NCBI GenBank assembly: GCA_900314975.1
Contig: OMXI01000025.1
Location: 1-42,203 of the forward strand
Reading direction: 5' to 3'
DNA length: 42,203 bases
Source of the DNA: an uncultured Eubacteriales bacterium
GTDB taxonomy: Bacteria; Bacillota; Clostridia; Oscillospirales; Ruminococcaceae
Shown piece by piece: positions 32,067 through 39,830 of the stretch (the first letter of the stretch is position 1; each line of letters opens with the position of its first letter). The notes under the pieces are model-generated. The model was not told the DNA's origin. It worked only from the letters and a program-made list of their open reading frames with translations, and searched no databases. The position numbers were made by a program, and so were the translations under genes.

Positions 32067-33182
32067 ATGGCAATCTGGAATATGTGGCACGGCTGTCATA
32101 AAATAAGTGCGGGCTGCGCAAACTGCTACGTTTACAGGCGCGACGAAAGCATAGGCAAGGACGCGTCGGTTGTGTGCAAAACGGGCGACTTTGACCTGCC
32201 GCTTAAAAAGAACAGACAAGGCGAATATAAGCTGACCGCAGACGACGGGATAGTTTTTGCCTGTATGACATCTGATTTTTTCCTTGAGGACGCTGACCCG
32301 TGGCGTCAGGACTGCTGGGATATGATACGCCAAAGGAGCGACCTGCACTTTCACATCATCACCAAAAGGATAGACCGTTTTGAAAAGTGCATACCGCACG
32401 ATTGGGGAGACGGCTGGGACAACGTCACTATATGCTCGACCTGCGAAAACCAGGACAGAACGGACTACCGCCTGCCGATACTTCTGAGCCTGCCGATAAA
32501 GCACAAAGAGGTCATCTGCGAGCCTATGCTTGAACAGATAGATATGCAAAAGTATCTTTCATCGGGACTTATCGGGCACGTTACCTGCGGCGGCGAGTCG
32601 GGCGACAACGCGCGGGTGTGCGACTTTCTCTGGGTAAAAGAGCTGCGCAGACAGTGCATTCGCAGCGCCGTGCCGTTCACCTTCAAGCAGACGGGCGCAG
32701 TGTTTGTAAAAGATTCAAAGGTGTATCACATACCGCGCAGGCTGCAAATGGCGCAGGCGAAAAAGTCGGGCTACAGCTATACTCCCAATATGAATATGGG
32801 CAGCGCGATAAAGTACACCCTGCCGCAGCGCGAAAAGCTGTTTGAACGTCTCGCGCAGTCAAAATTCAGAAGCAGCTTTCACCTCTCTCAAAAGGACAGG
32901 GAGTATGTCGCGCAAAAAGGGATAGATACTATCCGCACGCACGCGCAGGACTTTATAGCCAAGCGCCTTTCGCAAGAGAACCCCGTAAACGACGGCAAGC
33001 AGACCGCAATGAAGGGGCATCCCGTGTTCATCGCCCAGCACGCAACAGCCTGCTGCTGCCGCGGCTGCCTTGAAAAGTGGCACAATATCCCCTCGGGAAA
33101 GGTGCTGACAGCCGAAGAGCAGGCATACATAGCCGATGTGCTTATCGATTGGATACAGCGCGAGATGAACGATAATAGATAA
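32067..33182 (+). CDS. DUF5131-DUF4186 fusion protein
   Basis: Soluble protein of 371 residues. Residues 1 to about 240 match DUF5131 (phage Gp37/Gp68-like, related to radical SAM barrels): IWNMWHGCHKISAGCANCYV (Cys10, Cys17, Cys20), FHIITKRIDRF, CSTCENQDRTDYRLP, VTCGGESGDNARVCD and FTFKQTGA. Residues about 265-371 match DUF4186: SSFHLSQKDREYVAQKGIDT, GHPVFIAQHATACCCRGCLE and a C-terminal LIDWIQREM. DUF4186 is normally a separate protein of about 110 residues. ATG 32067 follows AAAGGAAA; the frame upstream of it lies in the promoter. A nucleotidyltransferase gene follows 18 bases later. Cys-rich in both parts, so a metal cofactor is likely; activity unknown. Confidence 0.85.
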   Translation: MAIWNMWHGCHKISAGCANCYVYRRDESIGKDASVVCKTGDFDLPLKKNRQGEYKLTADDGIVFACMTSDFFLEDADPWRQDCWDMIRQRSDLHFHIITKRIDRFEKCIPHDWGDGWDNVTICSTCENQDRTDYRLPILLSLPIKHKEVICEPMLEQIDMQKYLSSGLIGHVTCGGESGDNARVCDFLWVKELRRQCIRSAVPFTFKQTGAVFVKDSKVYHIPRRLQMAQAKKSGYSYTPNMNMGSAIKYTLPQREKLFERLAQSKFRSSFHLSQKDREYVAQKGIDTIRTHAQDFIAKRLSQENPVNDGKQTAMKGHPVFIAQHATACCCRGCLEKWHNIPSGKVLTAEEQAYIADVLIDWIQREMNDNR

Positions 33183-33200
33183 CTTGAAAAGGAGAAAATT

Positions 33201-34052
33201 ATGTGTACGACTGACCGCTATGCAGGCATAAAAAATAAAATCATTCAATGCGCACAGACCGACGAGGATATCCGCGCAGTTATAGCAATCGGCTCACGGA
33301 CAAGAAACGATACGCCCGCCGACGAGTTTTCCGACCTTGATCTGATCATTGCCACAACGCACCCTGAAACGTGGTACAGCGGCGAGTATCCCAAGCGCTT
33401 TGGCGAGGTGAGTATTTCCTTTATCGAGGATACTCTCGGCGGCGGAAAGGAAAGGCGCTGTATCTATGATGAAGATAAAGATGCAGATATGATTATATTT
33501 ACGCCCCAGCAGCTTGAAAGCGCGTTCAAAGAGGGCGTGGCGCAGTGGGTGATGAACCGAGGGTACAGCTTTTTGTATGACGCAAACGGCTTTGAACAGC
33601 TTGCGAAAAAGTATGTCAAGCTTTGTACGGACAAGCCGCAGATATCGCAGGACGAGTTTGAAAACACGGTCAATGATTTTTATTTCCACAACATATGGGC
33701 TTGCAAAAAGCTGCTGCGCGGCGAGCTTTGGTGTGCAAAAATGTGCATAGATTCGTATCTGAAAAACCACCTGCTCAAAATCATAGAGCAGTACCATTCG
33801 GGTACAGATGTGTGGCACGACGGCAGGTTCATCGACAGGTGGGCAGATGCGGATGTACTCAAACAGCTGAAATCATGCTTTGCACACTACGATAAGCAGG
33901 ACTGCGCAAGGGCACTTGCCGCAACGCACGAGCTGTTCGCGCAGGTTTCAAATGCCGTAGCACAAGCGCGCGGATTTGCCTACCCGCAAAAAGCACAGAC
34001 CTGCGCAGCGCAGTATCTAAATAGGCTGAAACGTATTGACGAATCCTTTTGA
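33201..34052 (+). CDS. aminoglycoside 6-adenylyltransferase-like (AadE type)
   Basis: Nucleotidyltransferase of 283 residues. The N-terminal core IAIGSRTRNDTPADEFSDLDLII has GSR (31-33) and the metal-binding Asp45 and Asp47 (DLD), as in ANT(6) enzymes that adenylylate streptomycin. The WYSGEYPKRFGEVSISFIEDTLGGGKERRCIYDEDKD segment and the helical C-terminal half with LRGELWCAKMCIDSYLKNHLLKIIEQYH also match AadE. Many chromosomal members are divergent and have not been shown to confer resistance, so drug specificity is inferred. ATG after AAAAGGAG, in an operon with the DUF5131-DUF4186 gene. Confidence 0.85.
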   Translation: MCTTDRYAGIKNKIIQCAQTDEDIRAVIAIGSRTRNDTPADEFSDLDLIIATTHPETWYSGEYPKRFGEVSISFIEDTLGGGKERRCIYDEDKDADMIIFTPQQLESAFKEGVAQWVMNRGYSFLYDANGFEQLAKKYVKLCTDKPQISQDEFENTVNDFYFHNIWACKKLLRGELWCAKMCIDSYLKNHLLKIIEQYHSGTDVWHDGRFIDRWADADVLKQLKSCFAHYDKQDCARALAATHELFAQVSNAVAQARGFAYPQKAQTCAAQYLNRLKRIDESF

Positions 34053-34064
34053 GTGTGCTATAAT
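34036..34064 (+). promoter_or_regulatory. promoter of the LRR-CWB2 surface protein
   Basis: -35 TTGACG (34036-34041, inside the end of the aadE-like gene), 17-base spacer, -10 TATAAT (34059-34064). Leader of about 80 bases. Confidence 0.8.
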
Positions 34065-34151
34065 AATCACGGGGTTTTAGTCTGATTTTTTAACTATTGG
34101 TTTGAACTAAAAGTTTGCACCACAGAAAAATAAGAAGGGGAGTATGTAAGG

Positions 34152-36854
34152 TTGAAAAAAACAAAAGCAAAATTCTCAAAGCTTATCGCCTGCTGTATGG
34201 CTGCGGTAATGGCATTCGGCAGCGCGGCAGCGTCATTCGGCGCACAGGCGTACAGTCCGCTTGCTGCGGGCATTGAGCCTGTAAAGATAACGGCGCAGAC
34301 TTTTCCCGATGCCAATTTCAGAGCCTACGTTTCAAGTGCCTTTGACACGGATAAGAACGGCACGCTTGACCCTGACGAGTTGCTTGTCGCAAGGAACATT
34401 CACTGCGACAGAATGGGAATCAAGACCCTCAAGGGTATCGAGCATCTTGTAGAGCTGCGCGGAGTCTATGCTTCGTTCAACGAGCTGACAGAGCTTGATT
34501 TGAGCAAGAATCCCGAAATAACAGGCGTATGGGTATCAAACAACAATTTCACCAAGCTTGATTTTACGGCAAATGCCAAAACGCTTGAATGGGTATACTG
34601 CTTTGACAACCCGACCCTTAAAACGCTGAATCTCAACGGCTGCAAAAAGCTTTCGTATCTTGAATGCAGCGAGTGTAACCTCGGCGTGCTGGACGTGAGC
34701 CAGTTCACCGAGCTTGAGCATCTTATCTGCGCCTCCTGCGGACTTAAATCTCTTGATTTGAGCAAAAATACAAAGCTGACGCACCTGGATGCGTTCAACA
34801 ATCCCGGCAACGGATACGATTACCCGTTAAACAATAAGCTGACAAAGCTTGATCTGTCGCACAATCCGAAGATGAAGCGCCTTGATATCTGGGCAAACTA
34901 CGATTTGAAAAACGTCGATGTCAGCGTGTGCCCCGGTCTGCAGTATTATAACTGCGCTATGATAGGCGCGACAAGTCTTGATTTAAGCAAAAACCCCGAG
35001 CTTAACAAGCTCAACTGCTCATACAATAACAGCCTTACAAAGCTCGATTTGAGCAAGAATCCGAAAATGGCTTGCCTGATATGCAATGACTGTCCGATAA
35101 AGTCGCTTGATTTGACGCATAATCCGTATATGCGTTACCTGCATGCAGGTCTGTGCGGTTTCACATCACTTAATATCGGCAGCTGTCCTTACCTTTTGAA
35201 GACATATAATGAAGGCACATATGCAAAGGAATATATGGACAGCGTACCTGTCGGTCACTCGTGGACTATCAACTACGGCGGAGACGATTCAACAGGCAAC
35301 GACCAGATCTTTTATATCTGGCTTGACGAAAAGGTCAATATAAGCACAAAGGCGACTGTTGATATTTCGAGCCTGTATCCCGACCAGGATTCAAACATTG
35401 GCGATACCTCAAACCTTATCACAAGAGAGTCGTTCGTGCAGACCCTTTATGAAATGGCTGGCAGCCCGAGCGTAACAGGTCTTAAATCAAGATTCAAGGA
35501 CGTTAAGGCTGGCGAATACTACGAGAACGCTCTGAAATGGGGCGAGGCAAAAGCTATCTGCGTGGGTTATCCGTACAGCACAGCAGATGTTTTCGGAGTG
35601 GGCAAATATATCTCACGGCAGGACGCTGTATTTATGCTGATGAGATACTCCGAGGTCATGGGTTACGAGCGTGCTATCGACTTTGGCAGAAGTGATGACT
35701 ACCTGGATTACTACGACGTTGATTTTGATCACTGGGAGGCTATATGCTGGAGTGCCACATGGCATATCATGGAGGGCAAGGGTCCCGCAGGCTCCGAGAA
35801 ATCTGACCAGGTCATAGACCCTTACGGCAAGGCAACTGCCGACGAGCTTAAAACAATGATAGAAAACTTGTTTGATGTCAATAAGGTAAACGCAAAGGTG
35901 CCTGATATCATTCCAGCTTCTGAAATCAAAGTTAAAACCGTTCGTCTTGCCGACTCAAACAGGTTCACCACAGCCGTAAAGATATCACAGAAGCTTAACA
36001 CAAAGGCGGATACCGTCGTGCTTGCGTACGGTATGAACTACGCCGACGCGCTGGCAGGCGTGCCGCTTGCACATAAGCTGAACGCACCGATCCTTCTTAC
36101 AAACACAAGCGCATTGGATAAAGCGACCCTTGATGAAATAAAACGCCTCGGCGCAAAGAATGTAAAGATCCTCGGCGGCGAGGGAGCGATAAGCCAAACG
36201 GTCATTGATCAACTTGTAAAAAACGGCATTAATAAAGAGAATATCGAGCGCATCGCAGGCAGAACTCGTTTCGGCACCGCGGCTGCAATAGCGCAAAAAC
36301 TCAGCGATAAACCGACAGATGTGTTCTTTGTATACGGACTGGGTTATGCCGACGCTCTGTCTGTCAGCACAGTTGCGGCAATAAAGGGCGCACCGATAAT
36401 CTACCTCACAACAAGCGGCGAGCTTAACTCCGATACAGCAGCCTGCCTTGCAAAAATCAAAGGCAGCGTCAAAAATGCCTATGTCATCGGCGGCAGCGGA
36501 GTTATCTCGGACGATATGCTCAAAAAGGCGGCAGCGGCTTGCGGTCTTAAAACAGCATCAAGAGTTTTCGGTGCAAACAGATACTCGACCTGCGTTGCAG
36601 TCAATAAAACGTTCGCATCAACGCTTACAGGCAAATCCGTGTGCGTTGCAACAGGCGCAGATTTTCCCGATGCACTTGCAGGAGGAGTTTATGCCGCAAA
36701 GCAGAAAGCACCGCTTCTGCTCGCAGCAGGCAGTCTGAACAGCGAACAGACAACGTTCCTTAAAAACAAAAAGCCCGAAAGCATCTGCATTTTCGGCGGC
36801 ACGGGCGCTGTCTCCAATACTCTCGCAAATTCAATAGCAAAAGCCTCGGCGTAA
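34152..36854 (+). CDS. exported leucine-rich repeat protein with SLH-like and CWB2 wall-binding repeats
   Basis: Secreted surface protein of 900 residues. A signal peptide (basic start, LIACCMAAVMAFGSAAASFGAQA) ends near residue 32. A calcium-loop-like sequence FDTDKNGTLDPDEL follows (about 63-76). Residues about 85-370 are leucine-rich repeats with the recurrent LDLSKNPE/LDLSHNPK core. Residues about 415-580 resemble degenerate S-layer-homology repeats (LITRESFVQTLYEMAG, RFKDVKAGEYYENALKWGEAKAICVGY). Residues about 596-900 are three cell-wall-binding-2 repeats (NRFTTAVKISQKL, TRFGTAAAIAQKL, NRYSTCVAVNKTF, each with an ADALAG/ILGGEGAIS pattern). It starts at TTG 34152 behind GGGGAG. Likely noncovalently attached to wall polymers and used for adhesion; the ligand is unknown. 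Confidence 0.9.
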   Translation: MKKTKAKFSKLIACCMAAVMAFGSAAASFGAQAYSPLAAGIEPVKITAQTFPDANFRAYVSSAFDTDKNGTLDPDELLVARNIHCDRMGIKTLKGIEHLVELRGVYASFNELTELDLSKNPEITGVWVSNNNFTKLDFTANAKTLEWVYCFDNPTLKTLNLNGCKKLSYLECSECNLGVLDVSQFTELEHLICASCGLKSLDLSKNTKLTHLDAFNNPGNGYDYPLNNKLTKLDLSHNPKMKRLDIWANYDLKNVDVSVCPGLQYYNCAMIGATSLDLSKNPELNKLNCSYNNSLTKLDLSKNPKMACLICNDCPIKSLDLTHNPYMRYLHAGLCGFTSLNIGSCPYLLKTYNEGTYAKEYMDSVPVGHSWTINYGGDDSTGNDQIFYIWLDEKVNISTKATVDISSLYPDQDSNIGDTSNLITRESFVQTLYEMAGSPSVTGLKSRFKDVKAGEYYENALKWGEAKAICVGYPYSTADVFGVGKYISRQDAVFMLMRYSEVMGYERAIDFGRSDDYLDYYDVDFDHWEAICWSATWHIMEGKGPAGSEKSDQVIDPYGKATADELKTMIENLFDVNKVNAKVPDIIPASEIKVKTVRLADSNRFTTAVKISQKLNTKADTVVLAYGMNYADALAGVPLAHKLNAPILLTNTSALDKATLDEIKRLGAKNVKILGGEGAISQTVIDQLVKNGINKENIERIAGRTRFGTAAAIAQKLSDKPTDVFFVYGLGYADALSVSTVAAIKGAPIIYLTTSGELNSDTAACLAKIKGSVKNAYVIGGSGVISDDMLKKAAAACGLKTASRVFGANRYSTCVAVNKTFASTLTGKSVCVATGADFPDALAGGVYAAKQKAPLLLAAGSLNSEQTTFLKNKKPESICIFGGTGAVSNTLANSIAKASA

Positions 36855-36860
36855 ATCCCA

Positions 36861-36892
36861 AGAGTCAGTCTCACAAGGCTGGCTCTTTTTTT
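36861..36892 (+). terminator. terminator of the plus-strand CWB2 gene
   Basis: 10-bp stem AGAGTCAGTC (36861-36870) with GGCTGGCTCT (36877-36886), two G-T pairs, followed by seven T. Confidence 0.85.
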
Positions 36893-36895
36893 GCA

Positions 36896-36934
36896 CTAAA
36901 AAAATAACCGCCCTCGGAATTATCCGAAAGCGGT
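36896..36934 (-). terminator. terminator of the minus-strand CWB2 gene
   Basis: Stem ACCGC..TCGGA (36907-36918) with TCCGA..GCGGT (36923-36934). On the minus strand it is followed by TATTTTTTTAG. It stands back to back with the previous terminator. Confidence 0.8.
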
Positions 36935-36986
36935 TTGTCGTGCGCTTTATCAAATACTTGAACTGCAAAAGTCCGTATTTTTGCTG

Positions 36987-39236
36987 TTATTTTTTCAGTA
37001 TCTCACTGACAGCGCTGTCGCTTACAACGGCTGTTCCGCCGAGTATCCACGCGGTTGTAACGCCCTTGCTCTTTGCATAGGTATTTGCATCTGCGCCCTT
37101 GCCGTCAGCGGTAAGGATAAGCGGGCACTTTGTAGCATAGCCCAGAGGTCCTCCGCACAGCCCGTCAGGGAAATTAGTACCTGTTGCGATAGTAACAGCT
37201 GACGGTGTTTTAAAGAAATGATCTGCGATAGCCACAGAAGTCTTGTAGCGGTCTTTTCCGTAAACTCTTGCAGTGGTCTTTATCTGCTTTGCAGCGTTCT
37301 CTATCTCCTTGCTGACAGCACCCTCGCCGCCTGCGATAACTATCTTTGAAACGCCGTTGCCCGTAAGTAGCTTCATTACGTTCTTCTGTTCATCATTCAG
37401 AGCATTGCCAGCGCCGTTTACGAGCAATATAGGCATACCTGTTGCCGATGCGGAAAGTGCATCTGCGTAGTTTCTGCCGTCTGCAAGGATAACAGTATCA
37501 CCGATAGTCTTGCCAAGAGTTTTAGCACGACCCAAAGCATAGCCGACAACTGCGTTGCTTGTATCATATCTGTTGTTACCGAACAAGCGTGTCAGGTTTA
37601 CAGATGTACCGAGCGCTTTCAGCTTTGTTACTGTATCTTCGGAAACAGCGCCTGTACCTCCGACGATAATAACATTTGCCTTGTCAGCCTTGTTAGCCTT
37701 GATGTAGTCGATAGCAGTGCTGTCGCCATTAGGTGCAACAAGCAGTATCGGCGCGCCGAGAACTCTTGCAAGGTAGCTTGCGGAAAGCGCATCCGCAAAG
37801 CCTCTGCCGTCGCATACAACGAAATTCTCGAACTTGCTTGCATTCAGCTCTGTCTTTAGCTGGTTTGCGATAGCAACGCCCGTATCGTATCTTGATTTAC
37901 CAAAAAGGCGGATATTTTTCTTATTTATTGTCACAGTTTTGTAGCCGCCAGAAAGCTGTCCCCAGCAGTTTTCGCACTTGTATTTCTTATAGCCGTTCTT
38001 TGCAGGTGTTGCGGGAACTAACTCAACAACATAGTTTAGAGTTTCTGTAAAGTGGTGTCCTGTAGCTGAAATGGGCTTTGTGTAGGTGTCGCCGCACTCC
38101 GTGCAGGTAAAGGTCTCTACGCCGCTGGCTGTGCAGGTCGGCTTTTTGGTTACCTCTGATGTATAGCTGTGATTGGTACACTGAATGTACTCAAATTTAA
38201 CTTTGCGATCAAAATAATTCGGGTAGTTATCGTACCAGTATTTATTAGCTGTTCTATAAGCGCTCTCAACCGCCTTTCCGCTGTTATACAGCATAATTGT
38301 GCAGTCATAAAAGTCGTAGGCACTCTTATATTCAAATCCATAGCAGCAGTAAGACAAATTTGTAGCGGTAGAGGGCAAAAACAGCTTTTTTAGCTGGGCG
38401 CAGTTTGTAAAGCATTCCTTACCGATTAATTTTAGCTTTGTATCCTTGAGCATATACGCAGGATCCTGCAGCTTTGCACAGTTATAGAATGCATACGCTC
38501 CAAGCGTTTCAAGGTTTGCGGGCATAGTGACAACGGTAAGATTAGTACAGCCATCAAATGTATGCGCGCCGACAGTTACAACAGAGTTCGGCAGAGTAAT
38601 ACTGTACAAAGCCGTACACCCCTGGAACGTAGATTCCATATAGGTCACGCCCTCGGGGAACTCAATATAATTCAGCTTTTTGCAGTTCTTGAATGTTGCA
38701 ACAAGCTGACCGCTGAGCTTGGTATTCTGCAGACCGATAACAGATTCCATTGATGAACAGTTCTCAAATGCGTTTAAATAAATCGTTTCAAGTGTTTTCG
38801 GGAAATTGATGTTCTTCATCGCCGAACAGCCCTTGAATGCATAATCGCCAACAGATGTAAGCTGTGTGCTCCTCAATCCGTCGACGACTGTAAGCGCAGT
38901 GCAGTTCTCAAAAGCGCTGTTGCTTATAACACGCAGCGAAGTCGGAACGGTTACCCTCTGAAGCTTTGTCTTTCCCTTGAAAACTTCCTGTCCAATGACC
39001 TCAACAGGCACACCGCCGAGCTTATCGGGAACAGTACAGGTCGTGTTTGTCGTATTGTTGTACTTTGTTACCAAAGCGTACTTACCGTTGGCAGACAGAA
39101 CATAGGTGAAATCACCCTGTGTATCCGCACTTGCGGTTATACCGACACTGTCTGTGAATGTTCCCTGCGGCAAAGCAGCAGCCGAGCCGAACATCAGACA
39201 AGCCGCAACGACCGCAGATAAAAGTCTTTTTTTCAT
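36987..39236 (-). CDS. exported BspA-like LRR protein with CWB2 repeats
   Basis: Secreted surface protein of 749 residues. The signal peptide (MKKRLLSAVVAACLMFGSAAALPQ) precedes BspA-type (LRR_5) repeats from about 65 to 330 (LRVISNSAFENCTALTVV, LTSVGDYAFKGCSAMKNI, LETLGAYAFYNCAKL). A Cys-paired spacer follows (about 345-405: CTNHSYTSEVTKKPTCTASG, TFTCTECGDTYTKPI, CENCWG), of the kind seen in Ruminococcus surface proteins. Residues about 438-749 are three CWB2 repeats (LFGKSRYDTGVAIANQL, LFGNNRYDTSNAVVGYAL, VYGKDRYKTSVAIADHF). ATG 39236 follows AAAGGAG; the longer frame from 39344 spans the promoter. Convergent with the other CWB2 protein and using the same anchoring module with a different display domain. 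Confidence 0.9.
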   Translation of the reverse strand: MKKRLLSAVVAACLMFGSAAALPQGTFTDSVGITASADTQGDFTYVLSANGKYALVTKYNNTTNTTCTVPDKLGGVPVEVIGQEVFKGKTKLQRVTVPTSLRVISNSAFENCTALTVVDGLRSTQLTSVGDYAFKGCSAMKNINFPKTLETIYLNAFENCSSMESVIGLQNTKLSGQLVATFKNCKKLNYIEFPEGVTYMESTFQGCTALYSITLPNSVVTVGAHTFDGCTNLTVVTMPANLETLGAYAFYNCAKLQDPAYMLKDTKLKLIGKECFTNCAQLKKLFLPSTATNLSYCCYGFEYKSAYDFYDCTIMLYNSGKAVESAYRTANKYWYDNYPNYFDRKVKFEYIQCTNHSYTSEVTKKPTCTASGVETFTCTECGDTYTKPISATGHHFTETLNYVVELVPATPAKNGYKKYKCENCWGQLSGGYKTVTINKKNIRLFGKSRYDTGVAIANQLKTELNASKFENFVVCDGRGFADALSASYLARVLGAPILLVAPNGDSTAIDYIKANKADKANVIIVGGTGAVSEDTVTKLKALGTSVNLTRLFGNNRYDTSNAVVGYALGRAKTLGKTIGDTVILADGRNYADALSASATGMPILLVNGAGNALNDEQKNVMKLLTGNGVSKIVIAGGEGAVSKEIENAAKQIKTTARVYGKDRYKTSVAIADHFFKTPSAVTIATGTNFPDGLCGGPLGYATKCPLILTADGKGADANTYAKSKGVTTAWILGGTAVVSDSAVSEILKK

Positions 39237-39269
39237 AAAATACACTCCTTTCAAGTGGCTTCTTAACAA

Positions 39270-39299
39270 ATTATACAATATAAAAATATATATAGTCAA
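39270..39299 (-). promoter_or_regulatory. promoter of the BspA-like gene
   Basis: Minus strand: -35 TTGACT (39294-39299), 18-base AT-rich spacer, -10 TATAAT (39270-39275), about 34 bases before ATG 39236. Confidence 0.78.
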
Positions 39300-39400
39300 G
39301 ATTGAAAGGGTGCTCTCAAACGATTTCGGCAGTTTATATAACAATCCCGTTCATAATTTGTATGAAAAGGATACTCCGCCTAAACAGCGCAGCTCAAAAA

Positions 39401-39420
39401 TAGTGCCCTAATAGTGCCCT
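39401..39420. repeat. paired TAGTGCCCT repeats, left arm
   Basis: TAGTGCCCT at 39401-39409 and again at 39412-39420, 11 bases apart (one helical turn). The same pair in the same orientation and spacing recurs at 39660-39679, on the other side of the tRNA fragment. This is the arrangement of arm-type binding sites of a tyrosine integrase. Confidence 0.7.
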
Positions 39421-39445
39421 GAAACAGTGATTTTGGGCAAAAAAG

Positions 39446-39478
39446 ACCACCCTTGATTTTCATCAAAGGTGGTTTTCG
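39446..39478. terminator. bidirectional terminator beside the att site
   Basis: Stem ACCACCCTTGA (39446-39456) with TCAAAGGTGGT (39463-39473), one mismatch, flanked by an A-tract on the left and TTTTC on the right. Confidence 0.75.
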
Positions 39479-39503
39479 CCGTAAATACGGCATATTATGT
39501 CGT

Positions 39504-39544
39504 GCGCTGGAAGGGACTCGAACCCCCGACCTACTGGTTCGTAG
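39504..39544 (-). other. 3' fragment of tRNA-Arg(ACG), probable integration (att) core
   Basis: Read on the minus strand, these 41 bases fit tRNA positions 32-72. Anticodon loop CTACGAA (anticodon ACG), 3' half of the anticodon stem CCAGT, variable loop AGGTC, T arm GGGGG-TTCGAGT-CCCTT, and acceptor strand CCAGCGC. The sequence on the 5' side (GGTCA) cannot form the anticodon stem, and no D arm follows, so the tRNA is cut at the anticodon loop. This is the classical crossover region of tyrosine integrases that use tRNA genes. Not a functional tRNA. Confidence 0.8.
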
Positions 39545-39659
39545 TGACCGTGTGCAATTATTTTAAACTGTGGCAATTTCAAGTGATCGCAAGTTTTCGG
39601 CGATTTCGGAAGCCGGACTTGTTGCAATCTATACTGATTTTATGCAGCTTTTGAAATAA

Positions 39660-39679
39660 TAGTGCCCTTTTAGTGCCCT
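39660..39679. repeat. paired TAGTGCCCT repeats, right arm
   Basis: TAGTGCCCT at 39660-39668 and 39671-39679, spaced 11 bases, identical in sequence and orientation to the pair at 39401-39420. The interval 39545-39659 between the core and this arm contains no gene I can support. Confidence 0.7.
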
Positions 39680-39778
39680 GAGTGATACGGATGACTTGTG
39701 AATGATGGCTGAAAATATGAAACAGATAGCGTAGCACCCTGAGGCGTTTAGGTGCAGACCAGCAGGGGAGTGGCAACG

Positions 39779-39810
39779 AAAAAGCTCCCTTGCGTGTGCA
39801 AAGGAGCTTT
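39779..39810 (-). terminator. terminator of the HipA-like gene (copy 1 of a repeated hairpin)
   Basis: Stem AAAGCTCCCTTGC (39781-39793) with GCAAAGGAGCTTT (39798-39810), one G-T pair, ending on the minus strand in a T-tract. Nearly identical to the hairpin at 41235-41264. Confidence 0.85.
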
Positions 39811-39830
39811 ATGCGTGATATTTTGTTTTG

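Noticed and set aside
39469-39654. Plus-strand frame with the peptide RWKGLEPPTYWF
   Set aside because: This peptide is the translation of the tRNA-Arg fragment in antisense; it is a well-known artefact and there is no ribosome site.
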